From: Hoeflea_A sp039025395
GTDB taxonomy: Bacteria > Pseudomonadota > Alphaproteobacteria > Rhizobiales > Rhizobiaceae
NCBI GenBank assembly: GCA_039025395.1
Contig: JBCCOK010000029.1
Location: 1-64,000 of the forward strand
Length of the DNA: 64,000 bases
Direction: 5' to 3'
In this document: in pieces, positions 18,127-25,299 of the stretch
Layout of the letters: each line of letters opens with the position of its first letter
Numbering within the stretch: the first letter of the stretch is position 1
The notes under the pieces: generated by a model
What the model was told of the DNA's origin: nothing
Databases searched by the model: none
Seen by the model: only the letters and a program-made list of their open reading frames with translations
Program-made: the position numbers and the translations under genes

Positions 18127-19500
18127 CTAGGATGACGCTGGACTCTCGGTCGCTTGCCCCGCTGGCGGTTCATCGGGATTTGGCTCGTGCAAGGTCAGCG
18201 AGTAGGCAGCCGAGGCAAAGTTGAGAGCCATCACCAGCACGACCGGCCATATGACCCCCTGAAGCTGGCCGATATAGCCGAAAAAGGCGGCAAGTATCAG
18301 TGCAACGACTGCGCTGACCGTATTGCTGACAGCGACATAATAGGTCAGGTCTTCCTTCGGCGCTGCATCAATCAGGTAGAGCATTCGGGATCCGTTGACG
18401 CCCTGAATTCCGGCAGCGGCGGCCGCGAAAACAAAGGAGTGCGCCACAACGGTTTTCAGCGCATCGACATTTTCGATCGTCAAGGCCCACACGCCTGCAA
18501 GTCCAACCAGCGTGCATCCGAGTGCCATGGAGAAACGTTGGGATCGTTTGCCGAGCCATCTCCACATGGGCCCGCAAACGATGACGGCAATACTGGTTGC
18601 TATGACGAAGGCGCTGAGTCCAGCGGCATGTTTATGGACATGGTGCGTGGCGCCATGCACCGCATAGAATGGCATTGCAAGAATGACCGTTGCCGTAATG
18701 CACTTCATCCAGAGATAACGGCGGAACCATTCATACCGCAGGACTTGCGGCAGCTTTTCCATCCGCTGCAGCAGGGTGGGTTTTGAATGCTGTATGGAGG
18801 CGCCGGAAGCGGACGTGCGGGTATAAACCTTTGGCGTGTGCTCTTTCTCGCGAAAAAACAGGATGATAATGCCCGCCAACGCGGTTACCCCGGCTGCTCC
18901 CAGAGCCAGGCTGAAGTAGTGATCCACGGTATCGCGACCCGTCGACAGATGATACATGAGCCATGTGACACTGATGGTCACCACACCGCCCGCCGCGGAC
19001 ATCGCAAAGATCCCGGAATTCCTGCGCCATCTGCTGACATTGAGCGATATGAGGTCGTTAAAGGCCAGTGCGTTGACACCCTTTGCGATGCCCATTGCCA
19101 AAGCGGCGCAAACGAAGATCACCATGACGATCCAGTGGATCGGCAGGAGGACGGCAAGCCCCGCAGCCGCAAGGCCGATTGCTGTCGCAATCCAGCCAGC
19201 GAAGAGAAACCACTTTCGCGTGCGTGAAGCGCTAACGAAAGGCGCAAAGACGATCTGTCCAATCAATCGCGAGGCCGAGATGATCGGCATAAGCATTCCG
19301 GCAAGAAAGACGGGCGACCCCGATGCAACATAAAGATAGGGCATTAGCAAGTGCGCACTACCGACCCGCTTGGAGGAACTGACCACGATACCCTGAAGCA
19401 CGAACACCACGTAATTCCATCTTTGCATTGACGTTTCTGCGTCGCGCTGCGGGGCTATCTCGGAAGCTGCATCTTCTGAGCGCGCAGGCTGATCGGTCAT
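18127..19500 (-). CDS. MFS transporter of unknown substrate
   Basis: A 457-residue polytopic protein with about 12 predicted helices in two six-helix halves, separated by a basic loop near residues 225-260 (PLLQRMEKLPQVLRYEWFRR region). The N-terminal 25 residues are polar and probably cytoplasmic. Motif A is weak, so I can say only that it belongs to the major facilitator superfamily. The gene stands alone, with about 190 bases on its downstream side and 257 bases on its upstream side. No regulator or enzyme neighbour suggests a substrate. Confidence 0.75.
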   Translation of the reverse strand: MTDQPARSEDAASEIAPQRDAETSMQRWNYVVFVLQGIVVSSSKRVGSAHLLMPYLYVASGSPVFLAGMLMPIISASRLIGQIVFAPFVSASRTRKWFLFAGWIATAIGLAAAGLAVLLPIHWIVMVIFVCAALAMGIAKGVNALAFNDLISLNVSRWRRNSGIFAMSAAGGVVTISVTWLMYHLSTGRDTVDHYFSLALGAAGVTALAGIIILFFREKEHTPKVYTRTSASGASIQHSKPTLLQRMEKLPQVLRYEWFRRYLWMKCITATVILAMPFYAVHGATHHVHKHAAGLSAFVIATSIAVIVCGPMWRWLGKRSQRFSMALGCTLVGLAGVWALTIENVDALKTVVAHSFVFAAAAAGIQGVNGSRMLYLIDAAPKEDLTYYVAVSNTVSAVVALILAAFFGYIGQLQGVIWPVVLVMALNFASAAYSLTLHEPNPDEPPAGQATESPASS

Positions 19501-19757
19501 TGCAGGCCCTTTGATTTTGAGGTTGCGAACGCTTGCTTGTGCTTGCTTTCTTGCGTCTTCGATCGGGTGGGTAAGCTACACTAGATGCAAAAAGGTGCAA
19601 GAAATAGTCATATTTATCGCAAACCGCGTAGAGCTTGACAGCACGATTAACATATTAGGCCGGCCTCGTTTCGGGCACCGCTGCCGGGTCTCACAGAGAA
19701 AGCGAGATATGACCAGCTTTAAGCAACGCCGGTGCATACGACCACCAGAGGACATTG

Positions 19758-20219
19758 TTATGATTTTTCGTATTTCGCCCGGTATGCGGAAAAACGCTGT
19801 TCGAAATCGGTTGCCAAATCCGCTACTGTGATCGAAGCGAAACGTGCACGCAGAAGCGTTTCGGCCTCATGTAACGACTGCCCAAGTCTCGCATCCACGG
19901 CCTGTTCAACGAGACATTCCGGATTGTCCGTATGCGGTCCGATATTGAACAGCCGCGGCTCGCCAATTGCCATGTAAATGTCCAGGAGGCTGACATCCGC
20001 GAGGTCTCGTGTCAGCCGCCATCCGCCACCATGGCCCTTTTCCGAAGCGACAATCCCCATTTCGCGAAGGCCGGACATCATCCTGCGCACCACGACCGCA
20101 TTGGTTCCCAACATGTTGGCAATTTGTTCGGACGTCGCCTGCTCGATGTGCCGGTCCAGATGGATAAGCACGTGAAGCATTCGGGACATGCGGCTATCGA
20201 GAGGCATGGTGTCATCCAT
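19758..20219 (-). CDS. Rrf2-family transcriptional regulator (single-Cys type)
   Basis: A 153-residue Rrf2 protein with an N-terminal winged helix-turn-helix (EQIANMLGTNAVVVRRMMSGL) and the typical wing GHGGGWRLTR. Iron-sulfur Rrf2 sensors such as IscR and NsrR carry three cysteines after this wing. This protein has only one (Cys102, in NPECLVEQA), so it probably senses redox or electrophiles by thiol chemistry or binds another ligand. A TTG start 15 codons earlier is possible. It is divergent from a thioredoxin-reductase-like flavoprotein, a frequent Rrf2 partner, and likely controls it through the palindrome overlapping that promoter. Confidence 0.88.
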   Translation of the reverse strand: MDDTMPLDSRMSRMLHVLIHLDRHIEQATSEQIANMLGTNAVVVRRMMSGLREMGIVASEKGHGGGWRLTRDLADVSLLDIYMAIGEPRLFNIGPHTDNPECLVEQAVDARLGQSLHEAETLLRARFASITVADLATDFEQRFSAYRAKYEKS

Positions 20220-20279
20220 GGATAAGCGACGCCCGAACTTACCACGCCGAATTTTTTGTAACAATCAGAGTTTCATGTG

Positions 20280-20316
20280 TTGACGGTTCGCGTTGTTTTA
20301 CGTAACTTTTAAAAGT
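20280..20316 (+). promoter_or_regulatory. Promoter with overlapping palindromic operator
   Basis: TTGACG (20280-20285) and TAACTT (20303-20308) are spaced by 17 bases, a good sigma-70-type promoter for the downstream flavoprotein gene. The -10 element overlaps the perfect 12-bp palindrome ACTTTTAAAAGT (20305-20316). A repressor bound there would block RNA polymerase. The divergent Rrf2 gene is the obvious candidate. Confidence 0.6.
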
Positions 20317-20337
20317 ACATAAAAGACGGAGGTCCGG

Positions 20338-21237
20338 TTGACCTACGATTTCATCATTGTCGGCGGCAGCTTTGCCGGTCACGCCGCAGCACTGCAGCTC
20401 GCGAGGGCGCGAAAACGGATTCTGCTCATCGATGCCGGGCGCCCGCGCAACCGGTTTGCGCACGCGTCGCACGGCTTTCTTGGACAGGACGGCCAAAAGC
20501 CATCGAAAATCATCTCCGGTGCCGCAAGCCAACTCGCCGCCTACCCAACGGTAGAGCAACGTGAAGGCGAAGTGACAGACGCGGAAATTTCAGGAAGCGG
20601 ATTCCGCCTGTCACTGGCCAACGGCCGCGCGGAGTCAACCCGCCGCCTGATCCTCGCAACAGGCGTCCGTGATGTCCTGCCGTCCCTTCCGGGCCTAAAG
20701 GAACGATGGGGCAGCAGCGTTCTGCACTGTCCGTATTGCCATGGCTACGAACTCGACAACAAACCGGTTGGCGTTCTGGGTGAAAGCGCAATTGCCTTGC
20801 ATCAGGCAACGCTCGTTCCCGACTGGGGACCAACGACCCTGTTCACGCAAGGCACCCTGCAACTCGACACGGAGCAGATGGCGATGCTTCAGCGCCGCAA
20901 CGTGAATGTCGAGCGGGAGCCGATCGTCGAATTGCTCGGCAACGGCACCGACCTTGAGGCGGTCCGACTGGCCGATGGCCGTGTCGTTGCGCTGGCAGGC
21001 CTTTACATTGCCCCGAAGACCGAACAGGCAAGCGACCTTGCCGCAGATCTCGGATGCGCCTTTGAAGATGGCATGACCGGCCCGGTCATCAGAGTGGACG
21101 ACCGGCAGCAGACATCGGTGCCGGGTATCTTTGCAGCGGGTGATGCGGCGCATCCGATGGCCAATGCGACGCTTGCTGCGGCCGCCGGGGTAATGGCCGC
21201 CACCGGTGCGCACCAGTCGCTTATCCACGGCACCTGA
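20338..21237 (+). CDS. Thioredoxin-reductase-like NAD(P)/FAD oxidoreductase
   Basis: This 299-residue flavoprotein has the thioredoxin reductase fold. It has the FAD site YDFIIVGGSFAGHAAAL at the N-terminus, the redox pair CPYC at residues 131-134, and GIFAAGDAAHP near the end. The NADPH-binding strand is unusual: LGESAIALHQA replaces the normal glycine-rich GGGDSA, so nucleotide preference or activity may be altered. Translation probably starts at TTG, because GGAGG lies five bases upstream. Rrf2 plus TrxR-like is a recurrent gene pair in proteobacteria, thought to answer thiol or electrophile stress. Confidence 0.85.
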   Translation: MTYDFIIVGGSFAGHAAALQLARARKRILLIDAGRPRNRFAHASHGFLGQDGQKPSKIISGAASQLAAYPTVEQREGEVTDAEISGSGFRLSLANGRAESTRRLILATGVRDVLPSLPGLKERWGSSVLHCPYCHGYELDNKPVGVLGESAIALHQATLVPDWGPTTLFTQGTLQLDTEQMAMLQRRNVNVEREPIVELLGNGTDLEAVRLADGRVVALAGLYIAPKTEQASDLAADLGCAFEDGMTGPVIRVDDRQQTSVPGIFAAGDAAHPMANATLAAAAGVMAATGAHQSLIHGT

Positions 21238-21358
21238 TACCTGTTCTCCGCCGCTTCCACGCCTTCTGACAGGTCAGAGGGCTTAAGTGTCCTTGCCCAC
21301 GGGCGGCGCCGATTGAACCCGGCGGGCGGTTCGCCGTCGATAGCTGCGCTTTGTCTAC

Positions 21359-21377
21359 TTGTAGGATGACTATACAT
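21359..21377. promoter_or_regulatory. Possible GntR operator
   Basis: TTGTA and TACAT flank a nine-base centre about 45 bases before the GntR start. The dyad resembles the short inverted repeats bound by FadR-subfamily regulators and could mediate autoregulation of the GntR-VOC-ABC operon. It is a weak match judged by eye. Confidence 0.3.
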
Positions 21378-21420
21378 GCGCTAGCCTCAAATAATCTGGG
21401 GCAACGCAAGGGTAGCGGCA

Positions 21421-22149
21421 TTGAAGAGCATCTCCGACAAGATCGGCGCCGTCGAGCATTTACCGACAAAGGTCGCAGCCTACATCACCCGGCAAATTGC
21501 CGTTGGCACTTACCAGCCCGGGGAACAACTCCCAACCGAACACAAGTTCGCCGACACGTTGGGTGTGAGCCGAAATGTGGTACGCGAAGCGATATCCCAA
21601 TTGCGCGCGGACGGCATCATTTTGGCAAGGCAAGGTGTCGGCGCCTTCGTCCAGGAACCGGAACGACGCTCAGCCATTCGCCTCGACAGCGAGGCGCTTA
21701 AAGCAGAAGGCTCGATGCAGCGCCTTTTCGAGCTGCGCAGCATCCTCGAAACCGAAGCCGCCGGACTGGCTGCCGAGCGGCTCAGCACCGAAGGCTTGAA
21801 GCGCATTGGGCTGGCCCTCAAGCGGATGAGTGGCGAGGAGCGCTGGGAAGATGGAAGCATTGAGGCTGACCTCGAGTTCCATCGCGAGATCGCCCGGGCA
21901 ACCAACAACGACTACATCTATACCTTCGTCTGTTTCATCTGCGAGCAGATCCGCCGTTCCATCTACATCGCACGCGACACCAACCCACTGCACGAGCTGG
22001 TTGAAATTAATGTCAGCGAGCACGAGCGCATATTCCACGCACTCAACGCCCGCGACGCGACGGCTGCGCGCGAGGCCATGCGCAGCCACATATTTGGCGC
22101 CGGAGAGCGAATCGGCGCCATAGCGGCAGACGGCGCATCGGAGTGGTAA
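21421..22149 (+). CDS. GntR-family regulator, FadR/FCD subfamily
   Basis: A 242-residue regulator. Residues ~14-78 are the GntR winged helix (PGEQLPTEHKFADTLGVSRN then VREAISQLRADGII). Residues ~95-230 are the FCD ligand domain with its usual metal ligands (LEFHREIA, SEHERIFHAL, MRSHIF). FCD domains bind organic acids with a Zn or Ni ion. The start appears to be TTG at 21421; no in-frame ATG precedes the DNA-binding domain. It heads a unidirectional set with a VOC protein and an ABC importer, so it most likely represses that set until the imported compound or its product is present. Confidence 0.9.
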   Translation: MKSISDKIGAVEHLPTKVAAYITRQIAVGTYQPGEQLPTEHKFADTLGVSRNVVREAISQLRADGIILARQGVGAFVQEPERRSAIRLDSEALKAEGSMQRLFELRSILETEAAGLAAERLSTEGLKRIGLALKRMSGEERWEDGSIEADLEFHREIARATNNDYIYTFVCFICEQIRRSIYIARDTNPLHELVEINVSEHERIFHALNARDATAAREAMRSHIFGAGERIGAIAADGASEW

Positions 22150-22165
22150 AAGGGGAGCACACATC

Positions 22166-22603
22166 ATGTCTTTGGAAAAGATCAAGAAGATCACCGATAT
22201 CTGCATTCTATCTGAGGATATTGAGCGGACGGTTGCGTTCTACACCGACAAGCTCGGCTTCAAGCTTCGCCGGCGTGCGGAAGGGTTCGCGGACTTTCAT
22301 GCCTATGGTGTTACGCTAGCAGCCTGGGAACTTGATCACATCAACGAACATGTGGGCGTATCGAACGCCCGCGCCCCAGGCAATGCGCACAAGGCGATCG
22401 TCGCCATCGAACTCGACGATCCGGCGGATGTGGATGCTATTCACGCCGAACTGAGCGCCCGGGACGTACCGTTCTATGGCGCGCCGAAAAACTATGTATG
22501 GAATGCGCGATGTGCGTATTTCACCGACCCGGACAATACCGTCTGGGAGCTTTACGCGTGGCTCGAAGGGGGCCCCGGAGACTACCACGACATCTCTTCA
22601 TAG
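22166..22603 (+). CDS. VOC (glyoxalase/dioxygenase) family protein
   Basis: A single-chain 145-residue VOC protein with two beta-alpha-beta-beta-beta repeats. The first repeat reads DICILSEDIERTVAFYTDKL and the second ends in YFTDPDNTVWELYAW, which gives the usual Glu ligand near the C-terminus. A histidine in repeat one (FADFHAYG) is a plausible second metal ligand. Members include glyoxalase I, dioxygenases and resistance proteins. The gene lies 16 bases after GntR and 66 bases before the binding-protein gene, so it probably acts on the compound that transporter imports. Confidence 0.85.
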   Translation: MSLEKIKKITDICILSEDIERTVAFYTDKLGFKLRRRAEGFADFHAYGVTLAAWELDHINEHVGVSNARAPGNAHKAIVAIELDDPADVDAIHAELSARDVPFYGAPKNYVWNARCAYFTDPDNTVWELYAWLEGGPGDYHDISS

Positions 22604-22669
22604 AAGCTGTGAAATCAGCCGCAACGCACATTCGCAAATTCAACCCGGGCCAGCCAAGGAGAAGCAATC

Positions 22670-23725
22670 ATGTCAAAGAAAACTCGTTCACGTGGAATAG
22701 ATCGCCGTACCTTTCTGACAAGGTCGGCCGCCGGACTGGCGGCGTTCTCGGCAGGGACGCAGCTGATGATTCCCAACGACGCGCACGCCAATGCCAAAGT
22801 GGTCATCAAGTTTGATTGGCTGATGTCAAACGGCCAGATCGGCGACATTGTCGCAGCGGAAAACGGCTACTTCTCCGAAGCTGGCCTGGACGTTGAGTTC
22901 AGCCCGGGCGGACCAAACTCTGCCACCGTTCCACCGGTCGTCTCGGGCGCCGCTGCCCTTGGGCAGTTTTCGGAGACGCCACAGCTGTTCAACGCACGGG
23001 CGAGCGGGGTCCCCGTCAAGATACTTGCATGCGGCTATCGCACCGGACCGTACGCCTTCACATCGAAACCCGATAAGCCGCTGCAATCCGTCGAAGACCT
23101 TCGCGGCGTTAAGATCGGCATTCAGCCGACTGCACGATTCCTGATCGACGCGATCGCCGCCAAGAACGGTATTCCGGTGGACGAGCTGGATGTTGTCAAT
23201 GTCGGCTTCGACAAGGCGCCGCTGGTCCGCGGCGAAGTCGACGCTATTGGCGGCTGGATTACCAATACGCAGGCTCTGAGCGTCGTCGGTGACGACCGTA
23301 TCGATCTGCTTGTCAGCGATCTTGGCCTCCCTTCCTATGCGGACGTCTATTTCGCCACGGACGATGCGATTGAAAACAATGCCGAAACACTGGCCAAATA
23401 TGTGGGGGCGGCGGCCAAGGGATGGGGCTGGACGCATGCCAATCCGCAAGAGGCCGTCAAAAAGGCGGTGGCCGCATACCCGAACATGGATCTCGACTGG
23501 GAATTGAAGACCATCGATCTTGTACTCAAGATGAGCTTTGACAACGACACGGCCAGGGACGGCTGGGGCACATTTGATCCTGCGTCGCTCGAAGAGCAGA
23601 TTGCGCTTTATGACCAGATCAATCAGTATCCGGACGGGAGGCCGAAACTGGAAGACGTCTATACGTTGGAAATACTGGAGATGACGGCGTCCGAGCGACC
23701 CAAACTGAATGCACCTGGCACCTGA
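22670..23725 (+). CDS. ABC importer solute-binding protein, NMT1/SsuA-like, Tat-exported
   Basis: A 351-residue periplasmic binding protein. The leader carries the twin-arginine motif DRRTFLTRSAAG and is probably cut after DAHA. The mature part opens with VVIKFDWLMSNGQIGDIVAAENGYF, the start pattern of SsuA/TauA/ThiY-like proteins for sulfonates, nitrate or pyrimidine precursors. The next gene is its ATPase. Tat export suggests folding before secretion. The ligand is unknown. The absence of desulfonation genes (ssuD, tauD) makes a sulfonate less likely than an aromatic or heterocyclic compound. Confidence 0.88.
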   Translation: MSKKTRSRGIDRRTFLTRSAAGLAAFSAGTQLMIPNDAHANAKVVIKFDWLMSNGQIGDIVAAENGYFSEAGLDVEFSPGGPNSATVPPVVSGAAALGQFSETPQLFNARASGVPVKILACGYRTGPYAFTSKPDKPLQSVEDLRGVKIGIQPTARFLIDAIAAKNGIPVDELDVVNVGFDKAPLVRGEVDAIGGWITNTQALSVVGDDRIDLLVSDLGLPSYADVYFATDDAIENNAETLAKYVGAAAKGWGWTHANPQEAVKKAVAAYPNMDLDWELKTIDLVLKMSFDNDTARDGWGTFDPASLEEQIALYDQINQYPDGRPKLEDVYTLEILEMTASERPKLNAPGT

Positions 23726-23732
23726 GGCAGGT

Positions 23733-24506
23733 ATGGAGAATGCGGTAGCCACAAAAGGCCTTGATGTTGGCTACCGCAATAAAGATGCCACGGTTACGGT
23801 GCTGTCCGGCCTTGACCTGACGATCGGGGTTGGCGAATTGCTCACCATTCTGGGTCCGTCCGGATGCGGGAAATCAACACTGCTCCGCGTAGTTGCGGAC
23901 CTTCTGGATCCGATTGCAGGCGATATTCGTGTCCTCGGCTCGACCCCGCGCGTTGCGCGCCGGAAGCGGCAGATCGGTTTCGTGTTTCAGGATTCAACGC
24001 TTCTGCCGTGGCGCACCGTGCGCGACAACATTGAACTTCCCGGTGCGGTTGGCGGCGCCAACAGGCACCGTATTCCACCTGACCGCACCGAAGAATTGAT
24101 GTCGATGCTGGGTCTGGAAGGCCTCGGCCAGCGCTTGCCGCATCAGCTATCCGGTGGCCAACGCCAGCGTGTCGCCATCGCCAGGGCTTTGATTGAAGAA
24201 CCGCGGCTGCTCCTGATGGACGAGCCGTTTGGCGCGCTTGATGAAATTACCCGGGATAGGCTCAACAATGAGCTGCTTGCGATCTGGCGTCGTACAGGCA
24301 CGACCATCTTATTCGTTACCCATTCGGTTCAGGAAGCGGTCTATCTCGGCCAGCGCGTCATGGTGATGGCGGCCAATCCCGGGCGTGTCGTCAAGTTAGA
24401 GGATCTGACACACGCCAAATCGTCAGACAATGCATGCTCACGCGAAGACCCTGAAATCGTGGCCGCCATGGCCGACATGCGCACCGCTTTGGAGACGGCA
24501 TCGTGA
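23733..24506 (+). CDS. ABC importer ATPase (SsuB/TauB-like)
   Basis: About 257 residues with every nucleotide-binding motif: Walker A GPSGCGKST, Q-loop FVFQDSTLLPW, signature LSGGQRQRVAIARAL, Walker B LLLMDEPFGALDE and switch histidine FVTHSV. The ATG at 23733 follows GAGGCAGG, seven bases past the stop of the binding-protein gene; an ATG at 23709 would overlap that gene and lacks a ribosome site. It energises the permease encoded by the next, overlapping gene. Confidence 0.93.
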   Translation: MENAVATKGLDVGYRNKDATVTVLSGLDLTIGVGELLTILGPSGCGKSTLLRVVADLLDPIAGDIRVLGSTPRVARRKRQIGFVFQDSTLLPWRTVRDNIELPGAVGGANRHRIPPDRTEELMSMLGLEGLGQRLPHQLSGGQRQRVAIARALIEEPRLLLMDEPFGALDEITRDRLNNELLAIWRRTGTTILFVTHSVQEAVYLGQRVMVMAANPGRVVKLEDLTHAKSSDNACSREDPEIVAAMADMRTALETAS

Positions 24507-25261
24507 CGGAGCGCTCCCTTTCCCGAAATGCGGCCGTGGGACTTCCGGTTCTGGGTGCCGCATCGATCATCCTCGCCTGGCAGTTTCTCGTACCCTGGGC
24601 GGGTATCCCGGCCTACATCGTTCCGACCCCGACAACCATCGCGGGCGTGTTTCAAAACCAGTGGCCGCTGCTGCTGGACAATCTGTGGCCCACTGCAGTC
24701 GAAGCAATCGCCGGATTTCTGATCGGCAATGGCGTAGCCGTCGCGATGGCGATCATCTTCGTGTACAGCAGATTCATTCAGGCCGCCTATTTTCCTGTCG
24801 TCCTGTTCTTCAACACCATTCCGATTCTTGCCCTCGCACCGATCATTATTCTGATCTTCGGTCTTGGCATGACCCCCAAAATCATTATCGCCGCCGTGAT
24901 CTGCTTCTTTCCAACGCTGGTCAACATGATCAGGGGCCTGGATTCGGCAACCCGCAATGAGCGTGAATTGCTGCGAATTCTCTCGGCCACGCCATGGGAA
25001 GCATTCTGGCGGCTCCGCCTGCCGCGGTCCTTGCCAATGCTCTTTTCATCGCTGCGCATTGCCTCGACCACGTCGGTGATCGGCGCGATCGTCGGTGAAT
25101 GGATTGGCTCTGACAAGGGCCTCGGCGCATTGATAATACAAGCCACGTTCAACTATCGCGCCGGACAGCTCTACGCCGCCATCGTGCTTTCGTCATCAAT
25201 GGCGATCTGCCTCTTTCTGATCGTCGTATTGGTTGAGCGAAGAGTGCTCAAGTATCACTGA
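24503..25261 (+). CDS. ABC importer permease (SsuC/TauC-like)
   Basis: A 252-residue inner-membrane permease with about six helices. The EAA loop that docks the ATPase is ELLRILSATPWEAFWRLRLP, followed by GAIVGEWIGSDKGLG, both diagnostic of the BPD_transp_1 family. Its GTG start overlaps the ATPase stop codon by four bases, implying translational coupling. It completes a three-part importer and converges on the P-type ATPase gene 38 bases away. Confidence 0.93.
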   Translation: MTERSLSRNAAVGLPVLGAASIILAWQFLVPWAGIPAYIVPTPTTIAGVFQNQWPLLLDNLWPTAVEAIAGFLIGNGVAVAMAIIFVYSRFIQAAYFPVVLFFNTIPILALAPIIILIFGLGMTPKIIIAAVICFFPTLVNMIRGLDSATRNERELLRILSATPWEAFWRLRLPRSLPMLFSSLRIASTTSVIGAIVGEWIGSDKGLGALIIQATFNYRAGQLYAAIVLSSSMAICLFLIVVLVERRVLKYH

Positions 25262-25299
25262 CATCCCTGGCGAAACGGCTCGCGCCCGCCATTGCCGCG

